Shown here: positions 43,225 to 56,402 of the stretch, piece by piece
Position numbering within the stretch: the stretch's first letter is position 1
How the letters are laid out: each line of letters starts with the position of its first letter
Origin: Microvelia longipes
Lineage: Eukaryota; Arthropoda; Insecta; Hemiptera; Veliidae
Assembly (NCBI GenBank): GCA_018340805.1
Contig: JACMZG010001913.1
Span: forward strand, 16,690,071-16,754,070
Length of the DNA: 64,000 nucleotides
Direction: 5' to 3'
Made by a program: the position numbers and the translations under genes
Notes under the pieces: generated by a model
What the model was told of the DNA's origin: nothing
Seen by the model: only the letters and a program-made list of their open reading frames with translations
The model's database searches: none

Positions 43225-43834
43225 AACAGTAGGGGATTAGTGTAAAAAATATTTTTTTGATTGCTTACAGCTCGGAATATAATTGATAGATCTTGACTAA
43301 ACTTTAAACTTAGAATGCCCATGTATCTGAGTGTTCACCTTTTATGTCTCATCAGGATCCGTTCGAAAATGATATGGGTTAAGTGCAACACAAAATTTTA
43401 ATTGCTTACAGATTGGAATCTAATCGATGGATCTTGACTAAACTCTACACTTAGACGACTCATAGGTCATATTGATCACTTTATATGTCTCAACGAAATT
43501 CCTTCACAAATAACGATAGGGGATTAGTGTAAAAAAATAAGTTTTAGATGCTTAAAGATCAGAATCTAATTGATGTATTTTTACTAAACTTAAAAGTTAT
43601 TACTCAAGGGTCAAAGGAACATATTTTATGACTCCGTTCTTAAATAATTGTTATACTTTTTATAATTAAGAAATAAGTAACTTTATTTAAAATTGCTTCA
43701 AATTACTTACAGATCAGTTTTATTGTATGAAAAATAATTATTCTATTAAAACAATTATATCTTGAAAATAATTAAAAATTTGTTGTTTGATACTTAAAAT
43801 AATATCCGAGCGAAGCTCGGGTGTCACTGCTAGT
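43225..43834 (+). mobile_element. Helitron-like element, 3' part with internal tandem repeats
   Basis: Three diverged copies of a roughly 140-bp unit (AGGGGATTAGTGTAAAAAA, GCTTACAGATTGGAATCTAA, GATCTTGACTAAACT) cover 43225-43640. At 43806-43820 a hairpin CCGAGC-GAA-GCTCGG is followed after nine bases by CTAG (43830-43833) and a T. This is the stem-loop plus CTRR end, inserted before T, of Helitrons. The 5' TC end was not located and no Rep/helicase ORF exists. Confidence 0.7.
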
Positions 43835-44330
43835 AATGATACTATAGATTGAGATAATTTCACAATAATAACTTAAAATAGTGGGAAGAATGATATGTGA
43901 TTAGAAGGGTTAAATCCAGAGCTGCCGCTAGAGATCAGCACCAAGTTCAACTCTACCGTTTGTCTGACGCTCTCGTATACCATCGGACATTCTACCTCAT
44001 TATATTCTTTGGTTTGAATAAGTTATTCCTTAAATTCATTAAAAATTTAATTGATTTACAATACACTTTGAAGTAGGGAAGACAGTTTTCCTTGCCAGAG
44101 TTTACCTAGCAATAATCATTGCTTATTTTTTCGACTTTTTTAAGACTAATCTGATCCCAGATTAGCAAGTAAGATTAAGCAAGTAAATTAATGTATTACT
44201 AGAAAAATGTGATTTATGCATTGTCGTATACATACCAATGCATTAAGAGAGACGGCATGATATTTAGGTCAGGAATAGCATATTGTGCTTTTAGGCAGCA
44301 AAATGAAATTTTTCAGACGAGTTATAAATT

Positions 44331-44520
44331 AGCTCCCGAGCCGAAGGAGAGGGCAGGCTATGGAAATTTTTAGCCAAGGCGTAAGCCGAAGCTGGTAATT
44401 AACCCATTTGACTGAAGAAGCGAAGCCGAGTCAGGCAAATGTCGGCAATCGGCTCAGCCTTTGCCTGCAGAGGCGGAGCCGATGCAGCTAATCGAGTCAG
44501 CAATGTTTCCTTTGCTGCAT
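44331..44520. repeat. GC-richer short inverted repeats
   Basis: Motifs such as GCCGAAGGAGAGGGCAGGC, GAAGCGAAGCCGAGTCAGGC and GAGGCGGAGCCGATGCAGC recur in a block of about 190 bp. They are related to the TTACCTG repeats at 8240-8365 in opposite orientation. Confidence 0.5.
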
Positions 44521-46220
44521 AGTAGCATATACTTTTTTATCTACTTACGGATGAAAAATAAACATAAGCATATTATTTCTTTAAACTTTTATGTTTAATT
44601 TTTATCGGTTCCTGTCAAAAAATTAAGATAACAATTAAATTAAGATTAGAAACTTATAACTTAAATAACTCAATCCATTCATTTCTCCTCCTTGGGTGTT
44701 TTGATTTTTTCACCATTATATATAAATGTACCATAACTCCTAAGCACTTTTCAACTTCTAAACAAATTTCCCGTACTGTAAATATTTCGTCGACAGTGTA
44801 AAATTACATTTTGGAGCTTAAAAATAGTTATGTAATTACTAATTTTGCAGCGGTGTGTAGATATTTTATAGATAATTTTAGTAAGCTAATTATAAAGTAA
44901 ACTACGCATTCCTTGGAGAGCAGGTTATTTGCTGCTTTTCTGGTTACAATTTTTTTTAAATAATAGTAATGTTTTAATTTTATATACGATACAATTAGGT
45001 AAATAAAATACTATTACAGATGCATTCTTAAATGAAAAGTTAGCTAAATTGCAGTTGAGTAGATAATAGATTAGATATAAAGTTTAATAATAGATACTAT
45101 AGATGAATCTCTTGAATTAAACCTATCTATCTAACAAATGATACAAAGCAAAAAAATACTTTGATAAAATTATCAAAAATGTGGGTGTATTAGGGTCAGA
45201 AATTATTGACACTATCAAAACAATCTTGACGAGGGTCAGAAGAAACGAAAAAGGGGAAGGGATAAAGTAACGAAAACAAACATAAAAAGATATCTCGTTT
45301 ACAAAGGAATAGGGAGTAGGAACAAAAATTCTGATTTTGGCAGGTAGGTACATACATGTTGTTTTTCGTACGTTCTGAAGAGATTGTTAAAAAAGTCTAT
45401 GAAAAGACTCAGAAGTTCTCTTTTGAGAACACAGACGTCTCTTGACTAAGGTAGAGATAAAATTCGCCCTCGAAAAGTTTTAGTTTATGTAACCCGTAAA
45501 GATGGTTTTTTTGTAATCTTTTGAATTGAAAGATAAAAACGTTTTTGAGAGAAAATATGACATGAAAAGATATGGTATAGAAAATCTATTCCTCGTAGAA
45601 GGGCTAAGGTTTTTTAATTATTCTCTGTATCTGAATATCATCGATTTTCTTTGAAAGGACAGCTTGAGTGGCTGTCTTTAAAAAGACTAACTTGTGCTCT
45701 TCTACACTAGTTAATTAAACGGATTTTAACTGTTGGTTTTGGCCTAAAATATAATATAAATAATATAATATTAATATATTTATATAATATAATATAGGCC
45801 TGCAATAATAATTATAGCCTACTATATGACTTATACGTTTATAATAAAACAAGGATCTTTAATAAAGTGGATAAGGCTCTAAGTCGATTAGTCATACAAC
45901 AAGTTCATCTTTGACCCGCTGCAACATAAAAAAAGATACATGGTACCTCGGTACTTCTCCTCACAACTTCGGACTTGAGCATGACACGCTACCGTAGTTG
46001 GCAGACTGTATTTCTTTATTACAAAATACCACAGCTGATCAGATTAAGTATAAAAATATCGAGAAACAATAATATACAATACTTAAAATTTAAAAATTAA
46101 AATTAGTTACAAGATAGTAAAAAATTAAATTTGACTCTACAAAACAAATGAAACCTCACACTGCGAGGTTCTCTACACTGTTAGATGAACAACTACAGCT
46201 TTATGATTAGCCTATATCTT
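44521..46220. other. Intergenic, no gene
   Basis: No coding or repeat structure is recognised apart from a short TACCTCGGTACTTCTCCTCA piece near 45945. Variants of that piece occur at 14925 (+) and 4505 (-). Confidence 0.4.
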
Positions 46221-46926
46221 ATAGTCCAAGAGCCAGACCTACAAAATGTGACTCATTTTGTACTACTTCAAACCAATTTTTTCTGAAACTATACTTAAAT
46301 TATGGAGGAAAACCATAGTCTGCCTATCCAGGGTAGAGCCCTTTATATTATTGTTTTTTCGCAATATTTGAAAATCGCACACATCCCAGTTTTCTTGTAA
46401 TAAGTGGTTCCCTGTAGGTCGTGTGGAAAACATGCAGAAAACTTTTTTAAAGCTAATAAAATTTCCTATAAATCGAATGTTTTTTTTTTTGCCAAAATCG
46501 GATAAATACAACTATAGTTATGACATTTGTTAAATGGCCAAAAAAATTCACAAAATCCAATCCTTTTCCAAAGAAATTCGCTGACTATTGAAAAATTAAC
46601 CATTTTTCAGTGTTTTTGAAAGAGCCATATATGGTTGGAGTCATCCAATTTTGATAATTAGACACTCGTTTTACAGAAACTTTTATCACCTTTAAAAAAT
46701 GTTCTCTTCATGTTTTGCACACGACCCTCAGGGAACCACTTATTTCGAGAAAACTGAAATTTTGCGATTTTATAATATTTTGAGCATGCGCAATCATATG
46801 AAGAGCTCCACTCTGCATAGGCAGACTATGCTTTTTTTCATAATTTAAGGTATATTTTCAGAAATATTTGGTTTAAAGTAGTACAAAATGAGTCACATTA
46901 TTTCAGATCCGGCTCTTGAACTATTA
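46221..46926. mobile_element. Fold-back element, about 280-bp arms
   Basis: The left arm TAGTCCAAGAGCCAGACC pairs with the right-arm end GGCTCTTGAACTATTA. Inner blocks CATAGTCTGCCTATCC and GCAGACTATGC and the GTGGTTCCCTG/CAGGGAACCAC pair also match. A single arm recurs at 51247-51520. Confidence 0.75.
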
Positions 46927-47689
46927 GAGCAATTCAAACATGACAGTTTTTAGAGCTGTAGGTAAAATCGTGAGTCTCAAACCTCAAGTATTAGCTTAGC
47001 TATACTTAATGGTTTGTAGATCCCCAATTACCTATAGCGCTCTAGCTAACCCAGCCACAGTAATTCACATCATAAGGTGAGCTTTAACATGCTGTATAAA
47101 TATCTTTATTTAAATAAATATCTTTACATATATTAAAGTATATTCGGCTATATATAAATATATATTTGAACACTTCTCATTCGTCGTACTTTAAGTAAAA
47201 AATTTGATCAACTAGAATAAAGGAGTGTTATAAATAATAGAATTAAGTTTAGAAAACGTTATTTAAAAAAAACCATTAGCCAGTGCTGACAAGTTGTTTT
47301 AAACTAACAAGTTTTTAAAATTTTCTAAATTATTCATCGAAAGGCTTCGTATGTTTCTTTAAAGGAATAAATAGAGTAATTTTAAAACACTCGTTAAACA
47401 TTAAATAATTACTCAACAAAATTATGTAAATAGAGTCAGTACTAGAGTAGCATGCTACAATCAATTTTTATAATAATTATCTAAATTATTAGGGAATGTA
47501 ATTGACTAATTATTTTTATTTATATAAAATATAATTTTAGATTTAATTTGGCATAATCTGGGTGAAATTTTTATCGATTAAATAAGCATTATCATATTTT
47601 TAGTTAATAGGTATTGTTTATTTTTAAATTGCTGTTATTTGTTTACACGATAATTTAAGTGTAATTAATTACATATATACTATATAAAT

Positions 47690-48097
<408 letters not shown>

Positions 48098-48203
48098 TTC
48101 TTATTCATTTAAATATGAAGATTTAAAAAATAAGAAATAACCTGAGCAGTACCTCACAACTTGTTATTAATTTTTTAGATTTTTTTCAAGGATCTAAAAA
48201 TCT

Positions 48204-48265
48204 ATTTATCCCACAGATAAATATTTATCTGTGGGATAAATATGCGCATATTTATCCCACAGATT
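48204..48265. repeat. Perfect 38-bp palindrome plus third half-copy
   Basis: ATTTATCCCACAGATAAAT (48204-48222) is followed directly by its reverse complement (to 48241). ATGCGCAT then leads into a third ATTTATCCCACAGAT. Confidence 0.9.
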
Positions 48266-48424
48266 ATACGCAAAAGGGCAAAGCATTTTTTGCACTCATT
48301 TGAAGCTCAATTTAGGCTTCTTTAAATGATTCTAAAAAAATAAATAATTTGTGAGACTACTATTCATGTCATTAAATATATACTGAAAAATTAAGCAAAA
48401 ATTGGATTGATCAGCTAGAAAGCG

Positions 48425-48970
48425 CGCATTTCAAAGAAAATTCGCAAGTATTGCGGACCTTTGGGCCAAAAAATTGAAATTATTAACCTAAATATTTTAA
48501 ATAAGACCATGGTAAGCCTAAATATTGTAAATAAGAACCATGGAACCCTAGCTTTTTTTACTGACCGTTATTTTGGTTTTTTTTCTCCCATGGGTTTCAC
48601 TTTGAGTGGTTGTATCGACTTCGGGTTGATTCGATTTACTAAGGAACTTTTTTGTGGCGAAAAATAATAACTTTGAATTTTAATGATTTATTGAAAATTT
48701 TGCTGACTCAACAAATCAGGTTATTGATGTTACAACAACCTGGGTTTTCTCCCAAGGTTGATTTAAAACTTTTATTCTGTTCGAGAGATAGCGCGCTTAC
48801 AAAAATCAGCTTAAAATACACACACATTATATGTATAACGTTTTGCACGTATTATTCCTGGTTAGAGACCTCTAAAACGGATTTTAGTCACACTTTCGGG
48901 TGCACCCCTCCCCCTAACCACATGACTTATCTCATTAGCGAATTTTTGGCTAAAAGAGTAATAGTGCATC
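48425..48970 (+). mobile_element. Partial copy of the 34.1-kb nested element family
   Basis: It shares the right half of 34144-35860: GGTTGTATCGACTTCGG, TGCTGACTCAACAAATC, CCCAAGGTTGATTTA, GACCTCTAAAACGGATT and ATTAGCGAATTTTTGGC. The ORF over it is incidental. Confidence 0.65.
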
Positions 48971-49619
48971 ACATATACATCCCTAAAAAGTTAACCTAAG
49001 AAGAAGAACCCAACTTAATGAGTTTAAAGCTAACTTACACAAAGTAATGAAACTCCTGTAGTAATCACTTTATCACACAGTAATCACTTGTGTAAAAAAG
49101 CCAAGAAGTGAGATCTTATTTTACGCTAAGTCTTAAACGTCGCACACCTTTGGTGCAGTGCACATAATTTAACAAACTATTGTCTGTCGCCTATGTTATC
49201 TAGAAACACTCAGCATCTTATTGTAATCGTCTAACACTAAATCATTCTTAATAAGCAATCAAAAAAGGTCTTGATGACTTGGCCAATATGCAGCTTAAAG
49301 TAATTCGTTATGATCGAATTAAAATACATTTCGATTAGGGAGTCGTTTCCTTTATATTTGTGGGCACTGAATCGATAAGACCACTCTACATGACCAAACA
49401 GTGGAAAAAACGGTTGTCAATTACCCGAAAACCTGAAATTTATCCGCTAAATAACATATTTAAAGTGGGGAGTCGTGTTCGATGATTTCTGGGCATGTGA
49501 GTTGAATGAGAGTGGTCTGTAGTCGATAGGAGCGCTCAAAAGCCATAGGAGCTGGGTTCGAATCCTGGTAGGGACGATAATTTTTTATCTTTTTTTACAT
49601 TATATAAGTTTATTACTGC

Positions 49620-50083
49620 AAAATAATTATAGCACGATGGTCCGCTTGTCGGGCGAATTTCCTTTAGAATGCGTGTTTCCGTGCTTGACAATCCATTTCT
49701 TGCTTAAGGATCCGGTTTAAGCTTTATAACTTGAACAGTTACTCAATTATTGAGCACTACTCGTAACTTTTTCTGTATTTTTCGCAAATGCGCAAAGACC
49801 TTTGAAAAAATTAACCATGAAACCAACTGACCATTCAAATAGTGCTAATAACGGGGTTCACTGCCAATTTCAGAGGCATAATGTTGTATAACCAACAGGA
49901 TAATTATGCGCATTTCCTTTGAAAAATACAGAAAAAAATGAGTTACGAGTAGTGCTTGATAATTGAGTAACTGCTTAAGTTATAAACCATAAACCGGATA
50001 CTTAAGCAAGAAATGGATTGTTAAGCACGGAAACACGCATTCCAAAGGAAATTCGCCCGAGAAGTGGACCACTGCGCCAGAAT
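49620..50083. mobile_element. Fold-back copy of the 34.1-kb element family
   Basis: The inverted arms carry GGCGAATTTCCTTTAGAATG, GTGTTTCCGTGCTTGAC and their complements near 50020. The left flank at 49545-49575 holds GGGTTCGAATCCTGGTAGG, a tRNA B-box-like tail. Confidence 0.72.
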
Positions 50084-50090
50084 TTTTTGT

Positions 50091-50310
50091 TACTTTTCCT
50101 CATTTATACCGTAGGTACATAGAAAAAGTATTGTGTTTGCAAAAAAATCCGAAACCGGAATTATTCGTTTTAGGCCCCCTGAGTAGTTGTCTCAAGGTTG
50201 TCTGTCTGAATGTGTGTGTGTGTTATCATCGTAGCGCCTAGTGTATTTATACTAGATAGTTGAAACTTTGTACAAAAACCAGTCTTCCGCTGTAGTTGTG
50301 CTATTCGGAA
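50091..50310 (+). repeat. TTTTCCTCATTTATACC dispersed repeat
   Basis: TACTTTTCCTCATTTATACC, GTAGGTACATAGAAAAAGTA, a short (TGTG)n and ATCATCGTAGCGCCTAGTGT match the 22568 copy. It abuts the fold-back at 49620-50083. Confidence 0.7.
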
Positions 50311-50714
50311 TTTTTTTTTTTTTTATGATGGCCTCTAGAGAAAAAGCTTTACCCTTTGAAATCAAAGCAGCCAATCCCTGAAGGGGGACATCTCTCGATC
50401 ATCCGAAGGTTTGTCTACCTAATTTAAGATCATCTTAATATCTTTGTTAATTTCCGAAAAAAGATAGAGGAACTTTCTAGTAAAACACCCTGTATATACA
50501 TTTATGTATAATATTTTTTGAACATATATTTTTGTTATTAGGAATCCGAACAAAATTAATCTCTCTCACAACATTCCCTCCTAATTTCCGTCATCCGTAC
50601 AACCTCATAAGCTTTATAATGAAAATTCGTTGAAGATATAATATTTTTATTTTCTACATTAACATTAACGGCAAGCAATCAACTAAATATCCTTGAATTA
50701 ATTTTATATATCTT

Positions 50715-50960
50715 TTTACAAACTATTAAAAAACAATGCATGACAAAACTATTCAAAAACAATGCATGACAAAACTTTTCAAAAACAATGCATGACAAAA
50801 CTTTTCAAAAACAATGCATGAAAAAACTATTAAAAATCAATGCATGTCAATACTTTTAAAAAACAATGCATAACAAAACTATTAAAAAACAATGCATGAG
50901 AAAACTATTAAAAAACAATGCATGACAAAACTATTAAAAAGCAATGCATGACAAAAATAA
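50715..50960 (+). repeat. Tandem array, 26-bp unit, about nine copies
   Basis: The unit is AAAACAATGCATGACAAAAC plus TATTA, with single-base variants. The flanks are AT-rich. Confidence 0.9.
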
Positions 50961-51246
50961 TATTATCGCAAGTATGTTAAGAAATAGTATTCAAGGCGCT
51001 ATGGAAACTATTAACTATTAAGATTAGACCAGCTTGAATATAAATTCAGTGTTGTCAGCGAATTACAATGGGAATTTAAATTAGTTAAAACATGGGGTAA
51101 ATACTTACTAACTGAAGTTAAAAAAACTTAATTTTCGTAGGTATGAATTAAGTTGACACAGCAGAGGAAAGGTATCGAATTTCTTATAAAAAAAATATTG
51201 GCATTTTGTGAATTTGTTTGTCATAACTTAATGTCTGGTTATCCGA

Positions 51247-51520
51247 TTTTGATAAAAGAACACTCGTTTTATAGGAACTTTTATCAGCTTAAAAAATGTT
51301 CTCTTTATGTTTTGCACACGACCCACAGGGAACCACCCAAGAAAACAGGAATTTGTGGTTTTTTTTAAATATTTTAAGCGAGCGCATTCATGTGAAGGGC
51401 TCCACTCTGGATAAGCAGACTATGCTTTTCCTTCATAATTTAAGGTATATGTTAAAAACAATTTGGTTTGAAGTTTTCAAAATGAGTCAACTTTTTTAGG
51501 CCTGGCTCTTGGACTAATTG
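51247..51520 (+). mobile_element. Single arm of the 46.2-kb fold-back family
   Basis: AAAGAACACTCGTTTTATAG through ACTCTGGATAAGCAGACTAT to GGCCTGGCTCTTGGACTAAT matches the right arm of 46221-46926. Confidence 0.7.
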
Positions 51521-53697
51521 TAAAATAACGCGTAATTATCCTGAGAAGAGTCTTAACAGTCAGATAATAAGCTCATTAGAGAGCAAAATTATAGATGAAT
51601 TTTAGTGGTTGAACTCCAGCGTGGAGGAAATATGCTTCAAGGTCTTCTGATTCTATTAAGGCTTTTTAGTAAATTTCATCCAGAAAAATCGAAATCAACT
51701 GAAAAACGACTTTCTTATGCTTGCTTAAAGATGACAGAACTGTTATTTTTATGTTTTTCAGGGGTGCTAAATCGAAAGAAAGAGGTTTCAAAGGGATGTG
51801 GTGCCCAACACATGGGCCACCAATATGGGACCAAAGCGTAGCAGCACTTGGGTAAACTCCACTTGTGTAGCTGGCACACGGAGCACAAAACAGAAACATA
51901 TTTAAATGATCACGTCTCTATAGGCCACAGGATTAAAATATGGTCTCGAAAGATCCAGAATAAGACGGGAAAGCCCGGAAATTGCAAATTTGCTAGTAAC
52001 ATGGCAAAACCTCAAGTCAAATTTAATAATACCACACAACCACTAATACACAAGGGAGTACTTTTTATTGAGCCAAATCCCTCCAAAGCAGTGAACAGTG
52101 ATGGAAATATCTTCTTTCAAAGAGCGAATACAAAAACGAAGGGCATCATGCTTTTGCTTCTCGGTCTTAAGTGACAGAGGAGAAACAGCAAGATGTAACA
52201 AGCTGATAGGTTTCAGTAGATTATTCCAGGACACGGCCGTAGTTAACCGTTTAGCCAAAATCTTAACACTACTTATTTGTTTGCAAATTATTATTTATTT
52301 CAAATATTATAATGTATCTTAGCAGATTTAAACCTAGTTACTTCATTACAATTACCAACCATGAGTTGAAAATTATTCAAATGATAAATTTTCAGCAACT
52401 TATTATAAAGTTTTTAAAACTATAAAACAAAACTATTTTTACGCTAAATTTAAACTTTTTACGCTTAATTAAAGTTTTTCTAAGAATGTTTTTGCTTGAC
52501 GTATTTTAAGAGATGTTTTTTTTTTTTATTTTTTAGAAGAGGATGTCCTTTTTCATCCTTTCTTTTATGCTCTCTAGAGGATAAAAATGATGAGGGAGGT
52601 AGGAAGTTTTTTGGAGGTGCCGTTAAACCAAGATTGAGTCGAAGGGGGGGACGTCTAGACGGTCTATCGATTGAGGCAGGCAAAAGTAAGGGCGTTAGGG
52701 GCCTTTTCTCTTAACACACTAAGATTCTTAAATGAGGAAACGAGTATATGAAGTCTAAAACTGCATCGCTCTTTCCTCTGTCTAACCTTTGAGAACTTTC
52801 TTCCAACTCTCTTCAACTTTCCTTTCGCAAAAGCCTTCTAGATTTGGGGAAATGGGTCACCCTTCCGGGGACCTGTTGCCTAGGCAACCACAACAGGCGT
52901 TTCCTACCTCTTTCTCTTTTCTTCTTGTTTAACTAACCTTCACTAACACTCTTTTCCTCCAAAACAGTGTTGCACCCTTTAAATAAAAATAAATAACTTT
53001 AAAACTAAATAAAGAGAGAAATATCTTATCATATCTTTAACACACAATATTTTTCTTATTACTTTATACACTCCTTTTTCATTTTTACAAAAACCTCATT
53101 TTTATATTTAATAACATTTTCTTTTCATATCCGCCTTAAAGAACAAAAATGAAAATTTCAAGGTATACACGTGTTTACAGTATAAAACACTCAATTTCTC
53201 TTTAATAAAAGAATAAAAGGAAATTTTATATGTAATAATCCAGGATAGGTTTTCATGAATACGTATTAACTACGTATATGGTTTTTTCATTCTTTTACAA
53301 TGATTATATTTTACTCATTTTAATCTTTCGCATGTTAGTATCCCTTCCTTTGTGTAGACGAAGAAGTCCAATGAGCAAAATATGAAACTTGCATTTTACA
53401 TAAATTCATGTCAGAATAAAGACCCTTACATACCCTAAAATGGAAAGAAGTCGTTGTCTGTAAGTATGAAGTACACATTTAATGTGTGAAATGTTAACTA
53501 CATCGGATGTATCATCAGTAAGAATTAATGATATTTAGAAATTCACAGTTTCTTTGTCTGAAACATTGTTCTCAGTTTAAAACTAAACCAAGTTAAAAAC
53601 TTAAAGGGAGTACTTCCATAAAAAGCACCTCGATACAAAATAATTTTTTCTTTAGTTTTTGAATGTTTTTTTGTATTTCTATTTTAAATTCACATTG
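51521..53697. other. Intergenic, no supported gene
   Basis: Overlapping ORFs on both strands at 51605-52322 and 52480-52714 have no recognisable domains and lack good splice or start contexts. Base composition is slightly less AT-rich at 52600-52920. I see nothing I can name. Confidence 0.4.
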
Positions 53698-53698
53698 G

Positions 53699-53781
53699 AC
53701 AAAGTTAACTCATTAGAGTTAACTTTGTCTACAACTCAAGTTACTTTGTCTACAAAGTTAACTCTAATGAGTTAACTTTGT
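53699..53781. repeat. Nested palindromes of AGTTAACTC/GAGTTAACT
   Basis: CAAAGTTAACTCATTAGAGT...CTTTG appears at 53699-53728 and its inverse at 53753-53780, around ACTCAAGTTACTTTGTCTAC. Both halves are themselves partly palindromic. Confidence 0.8.
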
Positions 53782-54201
53782 CTAATGATTGTTACTAGCA
53801 TTAACAAATAACAATCTTAATTGTTATTATTTAATTAATGATTTTTTTAAAAAATAACTTCAGGTCTTTATGCTCGTTGTCTTACATTATTTTTCTTTGA
53901 TTATGTTTACCTTGTGAGTCTGTTATGTCTTACAAATCTATTTATTTAATACGCTAAATTTTTGTATCATGCCCTAAACGTCAGCCATAATTTTCATCAA
54001 GATGGCACCAAATTTATTTTACACATAATTCAAACTTGTTGAAATATGTCTAGCGTCATTGATGTTTTTAGCAAAGAGTGAAAAGAGTTCTAAGCACGAC
54101 ATCGAAAATCGTAAGACGGCTAAGTAATCATTACGACTATTCGTTGATGATCCAGGAATGATATAAAAATCACCTTTATTTGCATATTATTATTTATTGT
54201 A

Positions 54202-54727
54202 AATAAATAAAGAAAGTAGATAAAAATGTAACTACAAGAACAGCTCTTTTTAAGAACATTATGTTTTTAATAACTTTTTCTTTAGTCTTATATAATATTT
54301 TAGAAATATTCTTATGAAGCCATTTTTTGTTAAAAAATCGACGTAAAAAGATTTTGCAATAGCAAAACATGATGAATATTTTGGTGTAAAACGATTTTAC
54401 AGGAACACATCTAAAGGAGAAATACGCGAACGCTAAATCAATTATTATTTTTAACAAAAATTGTATCTTTCTCTTCTCATTTAAGCATTGTTCTTAGTCA
54501 CAAAGTATTTTTTTTTTAATTTATTAATTTGATAAAGTTGCTCTTAGTTATAAATAATAAATAAATTATAAATTACTAAATAATGACTAAAAGCATTGCA
54601 TTTAGTCATTAATTATCAGCCTTGCTGATATTATATAAGACTGTAGAAAAATATATAACAAAACACAATGTGCTTAAAAAGGACTGTTCTTGAAGTTACA
54701 TTTTTTATCTACTTTCTTTATTCATTG
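54202..54727. mobile_element. Fold-back element with 60-65 bp arms
   Basis: AATAAAGAAAGTAGATAAAA...AAGAACAGCTCTTTTTAAG on the left is inverted as CTTAAAAAGGACTGTTCTTG...ATCTACTTTCTTTATT on the right. The 400-bp interior, including the minus ORF at 54194-54457, is not recognised. Confidence 0.65.
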
Positions 54728-56108
54728 ACTTCATTGAGAATTCTCGATCCACTTCACCCTTAACCCTTTACTTTATTAAAGGTACGCATTAAAAACTCCC
54801 TTTACTAGGTCATCCTATTAAATGTAAATACCGGAATCATTTTTTACTTAAGACATCGTGGGTGCTGCATAAGATAACGAAAAAAAACTATAATAATCTT
54901 TAACCCTAGATATAAAAAAATCTTGGCTAACCAGTTTAAAGTGGATCACTTAGTATGACTTTTGTTATAGGAAAAAATAAAGAATGAGGGTCTTTAAAGA
55001 CTTGGCCAAAAGGGATAAAAGTGTTATTTATGGCTTTTAGACTTGGCCTACTCATCATTAATCCATTGTACAGACTCCCTTAAACTTTCAGACTAACGTT
55101 CTTCAACTTATTTTTTCTATGTAGGATTTTTCATAAAATATTGTTCGGAGAGTGTGTCAGTGTGGCAGTTTTTTTTAAGTTCAATTCTTTGCTAAAGTTG
55201 ACTTTGGCTAAGGTCCATTACTAACTTTTTTTTTGCTTTAGAAGTTTAACAAACAATATTGATAAACTGTTTGCTTTTAGACGTCAAAAGGGGGTTCAGT
55301 GATATAAGGGATTATGAAACTTGCAGAAGAAAACATAAAGCTATGCCAGAAAAAAAAATTAAATTATTCTTAAATTATTGCGAGTATTTTTGTACACGCA
55401 AATTTAAAATGTGTACGGCTTAAAATCATGTTTGGTCAATGCAATGTATCAATTTTGTCAGTTAAGTAAGTAAGTAATTTAGAAATGGAATTTCTTCAGA
55501 AGCTCTTCTCTAATTTTGTTTACTTACAGTATGTAACACTAATTGAAACTCTTCATGTTTGACAACATTATTAGTATTAGTAATTATGGAGAAGTCACCT
55601 TGAAACTAGGAAATTAATCATTTTTTGCGGCCTCTCTTGCCAAGAGGAAGTATTTAATGTCTTATGAGCAAGTGTATAAATTTGGATCAGGCCCAACACG
55701 CAAAACTAAGCTCTCATATTCTTATTAAATCATGAGGCAAAACGTATATTATTGACTTATTGAGGTACCTACATTTTTCTAAGCCCAGGGATATTTAAGT
55801 TATGGATATTTCTATGTCCTTAGCTTTATTTGGGTTATAGAGTACCTGATATCGCATTGGCTTGGAACTTCTGGCTTGTCGTCCATTTCAAAGGACGGAC
55901 CATTTTTGTATTTCCATTTCTCGTATAAAAAAATTTAGAGGACACAAAATATATCGGATTATGTTTATCTTAAGAGTAAAAATCGACTTCATTAATTATT
56001 AAAGTAACACTTAACATACATATTTGACGCACTGCATTCGTTTCTACATTGCTGCTAGAAAAAAGATAAAACATATATGACTTTTAAAAGCGCCGTGGAG
56101 TACTTCAC
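54728..56108. other. Intergenic, no gene
   Basis: This is AT-rich DNA without recognised repeats or coding content. Confidence 0.4.
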
Positions 56109-56402
56109 AATAAATAACACCAACAACCACATCTCTCCACTAAACATTATCTATTAAAAATAAATAAATTGACAGAGCCGGCTTTCGGCAAATAGCTATC
56201 AACAGTGCCGGTGAGATGCAGAAGGGAGGATCTCGTCCAGTGACTGGTAGCGGACCGTCACCAGTCACTGGGCAAGATCCTCCCTTCTGCATCTCACCGG
56301 CACTGTTGATGGCTATTTGCTGAAAGCCGGCTCTGTTAATTTATTTATTTTTAATAGATAATGTTTAGTGGAGAGACGTGGTTGTTGGTGTTATTTATTA
56401 AT
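56109..56402. mobile_element. Fold-back element, about 140-bp nearly perfect arms
   Basis: Arms from AATAAATAACACCAACAACC to GGTTGTTGGTGTTATTTATT meet at a loop of about 11 bases. The CACTGTTGATGGC...GAAAGCCGGC motif on both arms is a degenerate hammerhead-like core (CTGTTGA in place of CTGANGA). Confidence 0.8.

Noticed and set aside
51605..52322. Cluster of ORFs on both strands suggesting a gene
   Set aside because: No frame has recognisable motifs, frames overlap on both strands, and no splice structure joins them.
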